DNA of 64,000 bases, taken from contig JAGOME010000009.1 of the NCBI GenBank assembly GCA_017993715.1, positions 10,002-74,001 of the forward strand, given 5' to 3'. Positions 32,301-40,806 of the stretch are shown here, piece after piece; the first letter of the stretch is position 1; each line of letters begins with the position of its first letter. The DNA is from Phycicoccus sp. Lineage in GTDB: Bacteria > Actinomycetota > Actinomycetes > Actinomycetales > Dermatophilaceae. The position numbers and the translations under genes were made by a program. Below the pieces are notes generated by a model, which saw only the letters and a program-made list of their open reading frames with translations, did no database searches and had not been told where the DNA came from.

Positions 32301-32880
32301 CGATGAGGGCTCCCCACTTGACCATTGACGCGATGACCAATGCAGCGAATGCCGCCGTCCCGGTCGGCTGGGGGCCGATAGGGCTGCGGTCCCAGACTGC
32401 GTTGACGGACAGCAGAATCGAGGTCTCGATGATGTCCGCCACGACGCCGGCTCCGACCCCCCAGGTCGCCATGCGCCAGACCAATCGGGTGAAGCGCGAT
32501 CGCCTGCCGGCCGGCCGCAAACGTTGGATCCCGACGACCAGCAGCACGGCATACAGGGGGAGGAAGACGAACAGGTCGATCAGCCCATAGGTGCGCGCGA
32601 CAAGGGCAGGCAGGCGGTCATCCACGACGACCTGAGCCAGGGCCGCCCAATCAGCCAGGTGCTCGGTCCAGCCAGCGCCGAAAGACGTGAGGCTGCCGAC
32701 ACCAGTCAGGCCGTTGAGGCTGAGGGTGCGGCCCCGAGCATCCGGGACCTGGGAGACCAGCGCGTCGACTTCTCGCAGGACGACCATCGCGCCGATGGTG
32801 AGCGCGATCCACGCGCCGACGAGCCCAAAGCGGGCGTCAGCGGCCGGAGTGTCCGACACCCGCTGCGGCGATCCATCCAC
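29296..32880 (-). CDS. Polytopic membrane protein with C-terminal patatin-like phospholipase domain
   Basis: About 1194 residues. The N-terminal two thirds have about 15 hydrophobic segments. The C-terminal part is a patatin-type lipase: oxyanion loop EGGGIRAAVW (about 730), nucleophile elbow SSGASGG (about 765), and catalytic Asp in DGGYADNDGIG (about 980). It would hydrolyse membrane lipids at the bilayer surface. The GTG at 32880 has GGGAG nine bases upstream; longer starts read into poor sequence. Its 3' end overlaps the convergent MFS gene by 43 bp, so transcription of one may oppose the other. Upstream it is divergent from selO. Patatins are both housekeeping lipases and immune effectors; the context here gives no clear sign of the latter. 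Confidence 0.88.
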   Translation of the reverse strand: MDGSPQRVSDTPAADARFGLVGAWIALTIGAMVVLREVDALVSQVPDARGRTLSLNGLTGVGSLTSFGAGWTEHLADWAALAQVVVDDRLPALVARTYGLIDLFVFLPLYAVLLVVGIQRLRPAGRRSRFTRLVWRMATWGVGAGVVADIIETSILLSVNAVWDRSPIGPQPTGTAAFAALVIASMVKWGALIAALLGVVLWRVERAYQSRLAAAATQEQDPDRLGWWGSLYTHRFSILVIAPMTALGIASGTSILDQIPDIQRAWFTDGPIPMLAMVAPSAFVAFTIGLALFILGRLRTDERQRRVPVAPAEQVAARATELPSLWPWLLGPAVVGGLGLFYWIQGGDILPGPFWVFVGLGVLVALISVYLRRNGDLPVMTRRPVTQPEATRVLGVGDTLAILAFVIPGLGLIRALTAPLVVGAAYGSDSSRPLSLLGLALGVFAMVVPWAVLPMVAWATSRWSFGTHEWARWVLVPGRPVYVPDSPLRTVTTGALLAVFMFFGLLMACTAGLPGAANALASILVITGLLMGVAALLWLDGASTPPAPPSPGADGTEPLPQVSKAWVSAGSVVFFWGMLISLWFVVAHRTSLAGNLILVMDLATLMLVGGLGLVVVVFQRGGSPEVLRLPGLRFAVPPVMTMLLLTAVLVGLTLDTGVHDVRVGEPESTVPAVPTKSDSARGDALGRQSVSALAATIAADAEAADHCATAVGGIPGHPDLQVRPVPFLAAEGGGIRAAVWTTLGIDAFLEAIPRGCWQPYLSSGASGGAVGLTLAAVASPGQAADSAIVLAGPQALTSTATGFLLGDTIRSTTGLPINQAAGGWTDRAALMELSWEQKVTQLDQPFVRLAPGASGTLVLNSTSATTHCRMLLSQADLTSDAAPAPPPDAKSQSRAADGLDCNAPGQVAGSVDLLPHLVAGECTSPVGDGRIGGRPASLRASTVSLLASRFPYVTPSAVVTTCAPKPGDAAASVEVHQQLVDGGYADNDGIGTLVDLAPQWLTAIRAHNAQVLAAPATESGSDVAGNAAAGQPRTLLVPVLVYLDNGSGANPAAPSASSTLEFLVPPRTQAAKAQLSDTPAAMRRAQAVFGVHAAVDGLPGGQAVVSRLSGTAWQSVYVFSQPAVPSVQAPLGWSLSRTTIASLRCGAAAAMGRRVDAVVEGPLTVACPPEMPADGGLHANGYGDAMDFVAIWSR

Positions 32881-33032
32881 CGTGACTCCCGTCCCGTGGC
32901 ATCTCAACGGCCGCGGCTGCAGGCCTTGGCCGTGCTGGCCATTGTGCTCTCGCAAGGCCGGGCACGGATAGGGGCCACGCACCGGGCTGGCGAGCCCGGA
33001 ACACCCACGATGCGCAGGACGTTGCCGCCCTC

Positions 33033-34559
33033 ATGACGACTGCGGCCACCGGGACGGCGTGGGGTTTGGAAGCGACGTATGCCGTGCGCCTTCCCGACTG
33101 GGTGGTCCCGTGGCAGCCAGCGTCGGCGCCGGCCCCTCAGCTGGTGGCCCTCAATGCCGCCCTCGCCGTCGAGCTCGGGCTCGACCCCGAGCATCTCGCC
33201 TCACCCGCCGGGGTGGCCGAGCTCGTCGGGAATGCCGTGCCAGCGGACGCCACACCTGTCGCCCAGGCCTACGCCGGGCACCAGTTCGGGTCGTTTAACC
33301 CGCAGCTCGGCGATGGCCGCGCCCTCCTCCTCGGGGAACTGGTCACCGCCGACGGTCGTCGACGGGACCTGGCGCTTAAAGGGTCAGGGGCCACGCCGTT
33401 CTCGCGCGGCGCGGACGGCAAGGCGGTCCTGGGTCCCGTGCTGCGCGAGTACCTCATGGGCGAAGCCATGCACGCCCTGGGTGTCCCGACGACACGGGCG
33501 CTCGCGGCGACGGCCACCGGCCAGGGAGTCGTGCGCCAAGGCGTGGAGCCGGGCGCCGTGCTCGTGCGCGTGGCCGCCAGTCACCTGCGCATCGGCACGT
33601 TCCAGTTCGTTGCGACCCGGGGGTCCCACGAGGACCTGCGGGCCCTTGCGGACTATGCGATCCAGCGGCACTACCCGCATCTGGACATCGAGGGCGCTCC
33701 GGATGAAGGCGCGCGCTATCTGGCGTTCCTCGCTGCTGTCGTTGCGGCACAGGCGGAGTTGGTCGCCTCGTGGATGGCCCTGGGCTTCATACACGGCGTC
33801 ATGAACACCGACAACATGACGATCTCCGGCGAGACGATCGACTTTGGGCCGTGCGCCTGGCTCGAGGGTTACGACCCGCGGGCGGTGTACTCGTCCATCG
33901 ACACTCAGGGCCGCTACGCCTACGGCAACCAGCCCGCCATCGCCACCTGGAATCTCGCCCGTCTCGCCGAGACTCTCCTCCCCCTCATCGATGCGCGTCC
34001 GGAGCTCGCGGTCGAGCTGGCGACGGGGGTGGTCCGGGGGTTCTCGACGGCGCACGATGCGGCATTCCTCGGGCGGATGCGGGCCAAGCTCGGGCTCACC
34101 GGTGAGGACCCCGGCGACGCCGGACTGGTCCGCGACCTGCTCGCCCTGCTCGGGCCGACCGATGGCGCGAGCAGCGTCGACTGGACATCATTCTGGCGAC
34201 TCCTGTCGCAATCCCTTGTCGCACAGCAGGATCCGCTCGCGGACACGATGGCTGGGCGCCATGAGTATGCCGGCTGGCGCGGCCGCTGGCTGGCCCGACT
34301 GGGGGGTGACGCGCAACTCGACGACGGCGAGCGGCATTCGATCGCGGCGGACATGGACGCGGTCAACCCCCTCTATGTCCCCCGCAACCACCTCGTCGAG
34401 GATGCCCTCGGCGCGGCCCGGGTGGGCGAGCTCGGTCCGTTTGAGACGCTGGTCGCGGCCGTGTCATCGCCATATGTCGAACGCCCCGGGCTCGCCGGCC
34501 TGACGGCAGCATCGCCCGAGGGCTTCGACCGGTCCTACGTGACCTACTGCGGCACCTGA
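33033..34559 (+). CDS. selO: Protein adenylyltransferase SelO (YdiU/UPF0061)
   Basis: A 508-residue pseudokinase that AMPylates redox proteins. Landmarks are AYAGHQFGSFNPQLGDGRA, the KGSGATPFSRGADGKAVLGP loop, REYLMGEAMHALGVPTTRAL, HGVMNTDNMTISGETIDFGPCAWLE (metal and catalytic site) and the C-terminal YVTYCGT, where other family members carry Cys or selenocysteine. Here a normal TGC Cys codon is used. The start MTTAATGTAWGLE at 33033 lacks a strong ribosome site. It stands alone, about 150 bp from the divergent patatin gene and 72 bp before the convergent dcd. Confidence 0.95.
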   Translation: MTTAATGTAWGLEATYAVRLPDWVVPWQPASAPAPQLVALNAALAVELGLDPEHLASPAGVAELVGNAVPADATPVAQAYAGHQFGSFNPQLGDGRALLLGELVTADGRRRDLALKGSGATPFSRGADGKAVLGPVLREYLMGEAMHALGVPTTRALAATATGQGVVRQGVEPGAVLVRVAASHLRIGTFQFVATRGSHEDLRALADYAIQRHYPHLDIEGAPDEGARYLAFLAAVVAAQAELVASWMALGFIHGVMNTDNMTISGETIDFGPCAWLEGYDPRAVYSSIDTQGRYAYGNQPAIATWNLARLAETLLPLIDARPELAVELATGVVRGFSTAHDAAFLGRMRAKLGLTGEDPGDAGLVRDLLALLGPTDGASSVDWTSFWRLLSQSLVAQQDPLADTMAGRHEYAGWRGRWLARLGGDAQLDDGERHSIAADMDAVNPLYVPRNHLVEDALGAARVGELGPFETLVAAVSSPYVERPGLAGLTAASPEGFDRSYVTYCGT

Positions 34560-34631
34560 CGGCGGGCACCGGAGGTGGCGGATCGGCAGCAGAGCACTGA
34601 TCTGGCACCGCGTGGGCCGCGGAGGACGGCC

Positions 34632-35207
34632 TCAGACGTCGGTGCGGCTGAAGTTCTGGAAGGAGCGGCTGGCCGTCGGCCCGCGCTGGCCCTGGTAGTG
34701 GCTGCCGTAGGTCGCGCTGCCGTAAGGGTGCTCGGCAGGGCTGGTCAGCTTGATGAAGCAGAGCTGGCCGATCTTCATGCCCGGCCACAGCATGATCGGG
34801 AGGGTGGCGACGTTGCTCAGCTCGAGCGTCACGTGGCCGCTGAAGCCGGGGTCGACGAAGCCGGCCGTCGCGTGCGTGAGCAGACCCAGGCGGCCCAGGC
34901 TCGACTTCCCCTCGACCCGCGCGGCGAGATCATCGGGCAGCGTGACGGTCTCCAGGGTGCTGCCGAGGACGAACTCGCCGGGGTGCAGGACGAAGCCCTC
35001 GTCCGAGTCGACCTCGACGAGGCGGGTGAGGTCGGGCTGGTCGGCGGCCGGGTCGATGACGGGGTACTTGTGGTTGTCGAAGAGGCGGAAGTACTTGTCC
35101 ATCCGCACGTCGACGCTGCTCGGCTGGACCATGCCGGGGTCCCACGGGTCGATGACCACTCGGCCGGCGTCGATCTGGGCGCGGATGTCGCGGTCGGAGA
35201 GCAGCAC
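34632..35207 (-). CDS. dcd: dCTP deaminase, bifunctional (dUMP-forming) type
   Basis: A 191-residue enzyme that makes dUMP from dCTP for thymidylate synthesis. [11 protein letters not shown] at the N terminus, [41 protein letters not shown] and the C-terminal [16 protein letters not shown] match the mycobacterial deaminase-dUTPase, in which Ala-Gly follows Thr in the active-site loop, rather than the E. coli form. The GTG at 35207 gives the expected VLLSDRD start; the frame upstream is noise. It is divergent from tRNA-Gly across a 326-bp region that holds a palindromic repeat. Confidence 0.95.
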   Translation of the reverse strand: MLLSDRDIRAQIDAGRVVIDPWDPGMVQPSSVDVRMDKYFRLFDNHKYPVIDPAADQPDLTRLVEVDSDEGFVLHPGEFVLGSTLETVTLPDDLAARVEGKSSLGRLGLLTHATAGFVDPGFSGHVTLELSNVATLPIMLWPGMKIGQLCFIKLTSPAEHPYGSATYGSHYQGQRGPTASRSFQNFSRTDV

Positions 35208-35533
35208 GAGCGTCAGGCTACCGGTGCCCCTGGGGCACCCTCCCCGACTGACCCAACTTTCCCGCCTGAAGCGCGTTGGTAGGGGTTCGCAGGGGTTGTT
35301 TTCCCCTGCGAACCCGCACGTTCTCGGCAGGGGCCGGCGTGCTGGCCGCGGTGGCCGTTTCCCGATCTCGAATGCCGTGCGCTGCGCCCCGCGCCGCCCA
35401 CCGGTTCGCACGGCTATCGGCGCGTCCTTGCGTCGTCGGGCCGCGCGCGTGGGGCAGGAGGGCCCCGCGGGAGTGCCCGTGCGGGGTGGGTTAGACTTCC
35501 CGGGCGCCGGAGGGAGTCCTCTCACACGGTCGC
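35208..35533. other. Region between dcd and tRNA-Gly
   Basis: No gene seen. It contains family-B repeat copy 1 (35254-35320) and one GAATGCCG. TTAGACT at about 35490 is a plausible -10 element for the tRNA, about 37 bp before its first base. Confidence 0.5.
35254..35320. repeat. Interspersed palindromic repeat family B, copy 1
   Basis: ACTTTCCCGCCTGAAG leads into a perfect 13-bp hairpin, GGGTTCGCAGGGG / CCCCTGCGAACCC (35283-35295, 35303-35315; loop TTGTTTT). The same elements in the same order occur at 46379-46465. It lies in the dcd leader region, where the stem could act on dcd transcription. Confidence 0.75.
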
Positions 35534-35604
35534 GCCGATGTAGCTCAATGGTAGAGCGCCAGCTTCCCAAGCTGGACACGCGGGTTCGATTCCCGTCATC
35601 GGCT
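35534..35604 (+). tRNA. tRNA-Gly(CCC)
   Basis: A 71-nt tRNA. The acceptor GCCGATG pairs with CATCGGC and the discriminator is T. The anticodon arm CCAGC-TTCCCAA-GCTGG gives anticodon CCC. The D arm has TAGCTCAATGGTAGAGC and the T arm GGGTTCGATTCCCG. CCA is not encoded. A very strong hairpin begins three bases later. Confidence 0.95.
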
Positions 35605-35606
35605 CA

Positions 35607-35657
35607 GAACGATGTTGACCCCCCGGCACGCTTTTCGCCGGGGGGTCAACATCGTTC
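35607..35657 (+). terminator. 21-bp perfect-stem terminator after tRNA-Gly
   Basis: Arms 35607-35627 and 35637-35657 pair over 21 bp without mismatch around a 9-nt loop (ACGCTTTTC). It is one of the strongest hairpins in the window. Confidence 0.85.
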
Positions 35658-36111
35658 GGGGGTGAGCACGTCGGGAATCGGGAGGACTCCCCCGTGAGCG
35701 CAGCGAGCGCGCCCAGGACGGCTCCCGTCATCGGCCCCCGGCAGGAGCCCAGTCAGGCAGCCCGCGCCCAGCGCGCGCCCACAGGACGGCTCCCGTCATC
35801 GGCCCCGCACCCACCGCCGGCGCTGACGCGAAGCGCCGCGTGATCGGACAGCGCGAGCGCAGCGTGGCTCGACTCACGTGCGGCACGGCATTCGGACCAG
35901 CCGTGATGCATGGACGTGGCCATTGATCAGCCGGGTGAGGAGCGCCTGAGAGAGCGCGTCGGGAGCGCTCGCGACATTACGGGAGCATGGCATACCGTCC
36001 CCCGGCCGCACCGTTCGCTCCCCCTGAGTCGGTCTAAGCCTGCACCGCATTGCCTCGCTCACCTGCACCTCCCTGCCTGCTCCCGTCGCCCAGCCCTCGC
36101 GAAGATCATTG
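35658..36111. other. Gene-free region after tRNA-Gly
   Basis: No convincing gene. A 25-bp direct repeat (35714-35738 and 35782-35806) each time includes TCCCGTCATCGGC, the last 13 bases of tRNA-Gly before the discriminator. One octamer (CGGCATTC) lies near 35886. The remainder looks like leader for the 36112 gene. Confidence 0.6.
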
Positions 36112-36831
36112 ATGCCCCCTGCCTCCGTCGTCCCGCGGCGCCCCTTACTCACCACAGCCGCCTGGACGGTGCCCCTTGTCGTGACCGGCGCCGCCGCCCC
36201 CCTGGCCGCGGCCAGCTGCGCGACCGTGGCGATTGACTACCCCAACCCGAGCGGGGTGGGGGGCAACGGAACATGGGCAACGAACGTCGTCGCCGGTTCG
36301 AGCAACACGGCCACCCAGGGCCAGGCCACCTTCACGTTGACCGGACAGTCCACACCTGCATTCACCGCGACCGCCACGTATTTCGGGGTGAACCAGCACA
36401 ATGGCAACCTTTTCCGGATCATGGAGAACCAGGTCGGCGGGCTGGGCCAGGGAAACAATGCGCCGCGTCTGCAGATGGAGGGCGGTGTCGGCACCGCGAA
36501 CCGGGTCGAGTTCACTTACACGTGGCCCAGCTCGGTGACGAACCTGACGTTCACGATCACGGACATCGACTTCGGGGACAAGGAGAGGGTCTTCATCAGC
36601 CCGGCACCGACCTCGACCTCCAAGCCAGCATCAGTGTCGGGCAGCGGCACCTCCACCGACCCCTGGCAGGGGCCGAACCCGGACATCGACAACGCGGTCT
36701 CGGGAAACGGCAATGTCACGGTCACCTACGCAGGTCCGCTCTCGCAGTTCACGGTGACGATGTACAACGGCAGCTCACCGGTTCAAAACGGGGTCATCTA
36801 CGTCGCGGGCATGAGTTACAACCCCTGCTGA
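36112..36831 (+). CDS. Secreted protein of unknown function
   Basis: A 239-residue protein that I do not recognise. A possible Tat-type signal is present: RRPLLTTAAWTVPLVVTG followed by AAAPLAAAS. The mature part is Asn/Thr/Gly-rich and all-beta in look, with EFTYTWPSSVTNLTFTITDIDFGDKERVFIS recalling surface or adhesion domains that carry a calcium-type Asp cluster. The gene uses more A/T at third positions than its neighbours, which fits foreign origin or an Asn/Thr-rich extracellular protein. The ATG at 36112 is preferred over the adjoining TTG. Confidence 0.72.
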   Translation: MPPASVVPRRPLLTTAAWTVPLVVTGAAAPLAAASCATVAIDYPNPSGVGGNGTWATNVVAGSSNTATQGQATFTLTGQSTPAFTATATYFGVNQHNGNLFRIMENQVGGLGQGNNAPRLQMEGGVGTANRVEFTYTWPSSVTNLTFTITDIDFGDKERVFISPAPTSTSKPASVSGSGTSTDPWQGPNPDIDNAVSGNGNVTVTYAGPLSQFTVTMYNGSSPVQNGVIYVAGMSYNPC

Positions 36832-36933
36832 CGGATGAAGACCGGGTCGAATGCCGCCCGCCCCACGGCATTCGGCTGTCCGGCCGACTGGGCCGACGAT
36901 GGCCGTTCCCCGACGCGGCCGTACGCTGCCGCC

Positions 36934-37590
36934 ATGGATATGGGTGACCAGTTGCTCTCCGACCGGGCTGCGATGGCGCCCTCGCGCCGCCGCAAGGGCG
37001 CTGTCGTCTGGATGCTGATCGCGGCTCTGGTGGTGGCTGTCGGCGGCGCCCTGGCCACGGCTGTGCTGTGGTCCGACGGGAGCCCGACTGCCGCAGACCA
37101 GGACGCCCGGGACATCGCGCTCACGACCAACTGGGAGCCGTCCGATGCTCCGGTCTGGCGCATCCAAGCGCCCTCGGCCCCGTGGCAGGCGTCCTCGACC
37201 GCCGGCGATGTCATTGAGTACGTGAGGGGCGATGGCTCCACGCTGCGCGCCTACCAACTCGGCGTCGTCAGGGCGGTCTCGGCCGCCGACGATCAGGTGA
37301 CGACCCAGTCCGCACTGGATGAGCAGTTCACCGATGCGCTGCGCTACCCCTCGGTGGAGAAGCAGCCGGCAACGACCATCGTCGTGTCGGCCTCCGATGG
37401 CAGCACGATCGAGTTCTCAGTGCTGGACTACACGTACGTGGACGATGCGGGTCAGGCCGTGCATGCGCGGTTTGCGGCTCGGGGCACGATCGGTGGCGCG
37501 CTGGCGCTGGGATACGTCGCGCCGCAGGAGTCGTTCAACGAGACCGACTGGTCGGAGTTCGCCAGCCAGGCCGTGCTTGAGGTGCCGTAG
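36934..37590 (+). CDS. Single-pass membrane protein of unknown function
   Basis: A 218-residue protein. A short basic cytoplasmic N terminus (SRRRKGAVVWMLIAALVVAVGG) leads into one membrane helix (about 28-50); the rest lies outside. The extracellular part is soluble, with YRPSVEK/TTIVVSASDGSTIEFSVLDYTYVDDAGQ-like beta strands. No domain is recognised. The ATG at 36934 is chosen; a longer frame back to 36835 would put polar residues and the octamer repeat in the protein. It stands alone. Confidence 0.75.
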   Translation: MDMGDQLLSDRAAMAPSRRRKGAVVWMLIAALVVAVGGALATAVLWSDGSPTAADQDARDIALTTNWEPSDAPVWRIQAPSAPWQASSTAGDVIEYVRGDGSTLRAYQLGVVRAVSAADDQVTTQSALDEQFTDALRYPSVEKQPATTIVVSASDGSTIEFSVLDYTYVDDAGQAVHARFAARGTIGGALALGYVAPQESFNETDWSEFASQAVLEVP

Positions 37591-37692
37591 ACCCGGCTCG
37601 CGCCTGGGGCGCAAACAGGCGCAGCGGTGAGCCGCGCGCGGGTCGGGCACCCGCAGCGGTCAGCACCCGCCTTGGTCAGGCATGTGGCGCGG

Positions 37693-38568
37693 TCAGCCGG
37701 GGATGAGCCAGCCGAGGATGGTGATCGCCCCGACGACCGCGCAGAACACGAACAGTGCCGCCAACACCCAGGAAATGAGCCGGGCGGGTTCGACCTTGCT
37801 TACCGGTTCAGGCGCACGGTGCGACGATCGCGACACCGCGGCCCGGCGCTCGCCCTCGGGGCGTTCAGATGCTGCCGGGCGTGGGTTGTGCTCGATCGGC
37901 TGGCGACCCTCGGGCGTCGGGGCGGTGTCCGGCTGCGGGGTCGGCTCCGGCCGTGAGGCCGTCTCCTTGGGCGTCACCGCGACGGGAGGTCCAGCAGGCT
38001 GCGATGGCGGCGTGACGACCGGGCGGCTGGTCGACCCCGTCGCACCTGACCGAGACGATGCCGCCGTCGAGGCCTTCGCCCGCGACGTCGCTGGCTCGGC
38101 CTCTCGCGGGTCAGTCGTCGGGCTTTCGTCACGATCGGGGCGCGCCGCCACCCCGGGGAACGCCTTGACGCGCAGGGCTTCGACCTTGGGCAGACGGGGA
38201 CCGATGCGCACGGGTTTGGGCAACGAGCGCCACAGGGCCCCGAAGTCATCGTGATGCGATTGCCGCCAGGCCGCGGTGGCCTCGTCGACCTGACGGCCGC
38301 GTGCGGTGGTCCCGAACCACGCAGCGCCCGCACCGGAGAGATCCTCGAGGTCGAAGAGCACCTGGCCCAACAGCCCCAGCGCCTGCCGGTCGTAGGTCGT
38401 GGAGACATGGTCGACCAGCACATCGCGCGCTAAGGCTGGGCGCCCGGTGTCCAAGGCCTCGCGAGCCTGTGCAACGGCACGGGACGCCTGCGGCTCACTG
38501 TTCGTCGCCGAACGAGGTTCCATGAGGTCCACCGCGGCTCGCCCCTGGGCGCGTTGAGGATGACTCAT
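37693..38568 (-). CDS. Tail-anchored protein with an N-terminal helical-repeat domain (DUF6584-like)
   Basis: A 291-residue protein. Residues 25-115 form a helical-repeat domain (AREALDTGRPALARDVLVDHV; GLLGQVLFDLEDLSGAGAAWFG) that resembles DUF6584, a TPR-like family of unknown role. A Pro/Ser/Thr-rich linker (135-255) follows, and one membrane helix at the C terminus (LISWVLAALFVFCAVVGAITILGW). It should therefore be anchored by its tail with the repeat domain in the cytoplasm. The ATG at 38568 is taken; ATG 38523 is possible. The family assignment is tentative. Confidence 0.75.
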   Translation of the reverse strand: MSHPQRAQGRAAVDLMEPRSATNSEPQASRAVAQAREALDTGRPALARDVLVDHVSTTYDRQALGLLGQVLFDLEDLSGAGAAWFGTTARGRQVDEATAAWRQSHHDDFGALWRSLPKPVRIGPRLPKVEALRVKAFPGVAARPDRDESPTTDPREAEPATSRAKASTAASSRSGATGSTSRPVVTPPSQPAGPPVAVTPKETASRPEPTPQPDTAPTPEGRQPIEHNPRPAASERPEGERRAAVSRSSHRAPEPVSKVEPARLISWVLAALFVFCAVVGAITILGWLIPG

Positions 38569-38728
38569 GCCCCAAGCGAATCACAGGTACCAGGTCTTCG
38601 CGAGCGAACCCGCGGTCCAAGGGGCGCGCGTCTCGCGGCATTCGTCCCCTGGTGACCCCGACCGCGCGGTGAGCCGCCTCGCGCGAACCACCCCTTGCGA
38701 AGGTTACCGAGGAGTAGCACACTGGTAA

Positions 38729-38740
38729 GCAAGCGCTCGC
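38729..38740. promoter_or_regulatory. Candidate operator upstream of the acyl-CoA dehydrogenase
   Basis: GCAAGCGCTCGC is palindromic but for one position, about 55 bp before the ATG. TetR regulators of acyl-CoA metabolism bind sites of this kind. No regulator is adjacent. Confidence 0.35.
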
Positions 38741-38793
38741 ATAGGGCGCTTTAACGACGGCCCGGCCCCCGCTTTCCCCTGAGGAGCACCTCC

Positions 38794-40665
38794 ATGAGCC
38801 ACTACAAGAGCAACCTGCGTGACATCGAGTTCACCCTCTTCGAGGTCCTTGGCCGCGGCGACGTGCTCGGCCACGGCCCCTTCGCCGACGTGGACGAAGA
38901 CACCGCGCGGGAGATGCTCAAGGAGGTCTCGCGGCTCGCCGAGAACGAGCTCGCCGCCTCGTTCATCGACGCCGACCGCAACCCGCCCGTCTACGACCCC
39001 GCCACCCAAGAGGTGACGATGCCCGCGAGTTTCGCCGCGTCCTACAAGGCCTACCAGGACAGCGGCTTCTGGAGCGTCGATGTCGGGGCGAACCTCGGCG
39101 GCACCCTGGCCCCGCCCAGCCTGAAGTGGGCCATGCAGGAGATGGTCCTCGGCGCCAACCCCGCCATCGCCATGTTCGCCGCGTCCTACTCGTTCGGCCA
39201 CCTCCTCGACGTCCTCGGCACGCCCGAGCAGCAGCAGCTGGCCCGCTGGATCGTCGAGCACGGCTGGCACTGCACGATGGTGCTCACCGAGCCGGACGCC
39301 GGGTCAGACGTCGGCGCCGGGCGCGCCAAGGCCGTCCAGAATGCCGATGGCACGTGGAACATCACCGGCACCAAGCGTTTCATCACCAGCGGCGAGTCGG
39401 ACATGGTCGACAACGTCATCCACTTCGTCCTGGCGCGCCCCGAGGGCGCCAGCGCCGGCACCAAGGGGTTGTCGCTGTTCATCGTGCCCAAGCACCACGT
39501 GGATCTGGCCACCGGGGAGCTCGGCGAGCGCAATGGCGTCCATGTCACCAATGTCGAGAAGAAGATGGGCCTAAAGGTCTCGACAACCTGCGAGCTGACG
39601 TTCGGCGCCGACACCCCCGCCGTGGGGACGCTGCTCGGGGACGTCCACGACGGCATCGCGCAGATGTTCCGGGTCATCGAGCACGCCCGGATGCTCGTGG
39701 GCACCAAGGCCATCGCGACGCTGTCGACCGGCTATCTCAACGCGTTGGAGTACGCCAAGTCCCGCGTCCAGGGGCCCGACCTCACGCAGGCCGCCGACAA
39801 GGACGCCCCGCGCGTCACGATCACGCATCACCCAGATGTGCGCCGCTCACTCATGCTCCAGAAGGCGTATGCCGAGGGCTTGCGGGCGTTGGTCCTGTTC
39901 ACCGCCGCGCAGCAGGACACGGTGGCTGCGGCCCAGTTTGAGGCCGGAGCGGAGTCGCTCGAGCTAGGCAGCGCCGGCGAGGTTGCCAGCCGCGTCAACG
40001 ACCTACTGCTCCCGATCGTCAAGGGCCTGGGCTCCGAGCGGGCGTGGGTGCTGCTCGGCACCGAATCCCTGCAGACCTTCGGCGGCTCTGGGTTCCTCCA
40101 GGAGTACCCGATCGAGCAGTACGTGCGCGACGCCAAGATCGACACCCTCTATGAGGGAACGACGGCGATCCAGGGCATGGACTTCTTCTTCCGCAAGATC
40201 ATCAAGGACAAGGCCGAGTCGCTCGGCGTCCTCGCCACTCAGATCCAGGAGTTCGCCAAGGACCTCGGGGCCCACGGCGGTGCCATCGACAAGGACCGCG
40301 AGCTGCTGGCCCGCGGCCTGGAGGACGTCCAAGGCATCCTCGGCGCCATGGTGGGCGACCTCATGGCGACCGACCCGCGCGGAGGCGGCGACCCCCAGAA
40401 CATCTACAAGGTCGGGCTCAACACCTCGCGCTTCCTCTTGGCTGCCGGGGATCTCGTCGTCGGCTGGCTGCTCCTGCGTCAGGCGGATGTGGCGTTGGCG
40501 GCACTCGAGGCTGGCCCAGAGGGCAAGAACAAGGACTTCTACACCGGCAAGGTGGCGGCGGCCCAGTTCTTCGCCCGGACTGTCCTGCCGCGACTGGCCG
40601 CCGAGCGGACGATCGCCGAGTCCACCGACCTGCTGATCATGGAGGTGCCCGAGGCGGCATTCTGA
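38794..40665 (+). CDS. Acyl-CoA dehydrogenase with C-terminal extension
   Basis: A 623-residue FAD enzyme that desaturates acyl-CoA in beta-oxidation. FAD and substrate signatures are [19 protein letters not shown] and [15 protein letters not shown]; the catalytic Glu lies in [21 protein letters not shown]. An N-terminal acyl-CoA_dh_N extension ([19 protein letters not shown]) and a C-terminal domain (about 480-623) make it the long form, as in mycobacterial FadE5-type enzymes. The ATG at 38794 follows GGAG. It stands alone; the intergenic repeat at 40731 lies beyond its stop. Confidence 0.94.
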   Translation: MSHYKSNLRDIEFTLFEVLGRGDVLGHGPFADVDEDTAREMLKEVSRLAENELAASFIDADRNPPVYDPATQEVTMPASFAASYKAYQDSGFWSVDVGANLGGTLAPPSLKWAMQEMVLGANPAIAMFAASYSFGHLLDVLGTPEQQQLARWIVEHGWHCTMVLTEPDAGSDVGAGRAKAVQNADGTWNITGTKRFITSGESDMVDNVIHFVLARPEGASAGTKGLSLFIVPKHHVDLATGELGERNGVHVTNVEKKMGLKVSTTCELTFGADTPAVGTLLGDVHDGIAQMFRVIEHARMLVGTKAIATLSTGYLNALEYAKSRVQGPDLTQAADKDAPRVTITHHPDVRRSLMLQKAYAEGLRALVLFTAAQQDTVAAAQFEAGAESLELGSAGEVASRVNDLLLPIVKGLGSERAWVLLGTESLQTFGGSGFLQEYPIEQYVRDAKIDTLYEGTTAIQGMDFFFRKIIKDKAESLGVLATQIQEFAKDLGAHGGAIDKDRELLARGLEDVQGILGAMVGDLMATDPRGGGDPQNIYKVGLNTSRFLLAAGDLVVGWLLLRQADVALAALEAGPEGKNKDFYTGKVAAAQFFARTVLPRLAAERTIAESTDLLIMEVPEAAF

Positions 40666-40730
40666 CCGTTCGGCACCGCAATGTCGCCCGCCATCTTCTG
40701 CCGGCGAGTTCGCCCCCATCCTGTGGGCGA

Positions 40731-40788
40731 CGAGATGACACGACACGCTGACGATCCTCGAGAATCGTCAGCGGGTCGGGTCATCTCG
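40731..40788. repeat. 58-bp palindromic interspersed repeat, copy 3
   Basis: Ends CGAGATGAC and GTCATCTCG as in copies 1 and 2, at the same 58-bp length. The interior differs: a 10-bp hairpin, CGCTGACGAT / ATCGTCAGCG (40746-40755, 40764-40773). GAATGCCG follows just outside. It lies between the convergent acyl-CoA dehydrogenase and amidohydrolase genes. Confidence 0.85.
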
Positions 40789-40806
40789 ACCCGAATGCCG
40801 GGCGGG

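Noticed and set aside
39186..39713. Minus-strand gene inside the acyl-CoA dehydrogenase
   Set aside because: Ser/Pro/Arg-rich shadow translation of a strongly conserved coding region.
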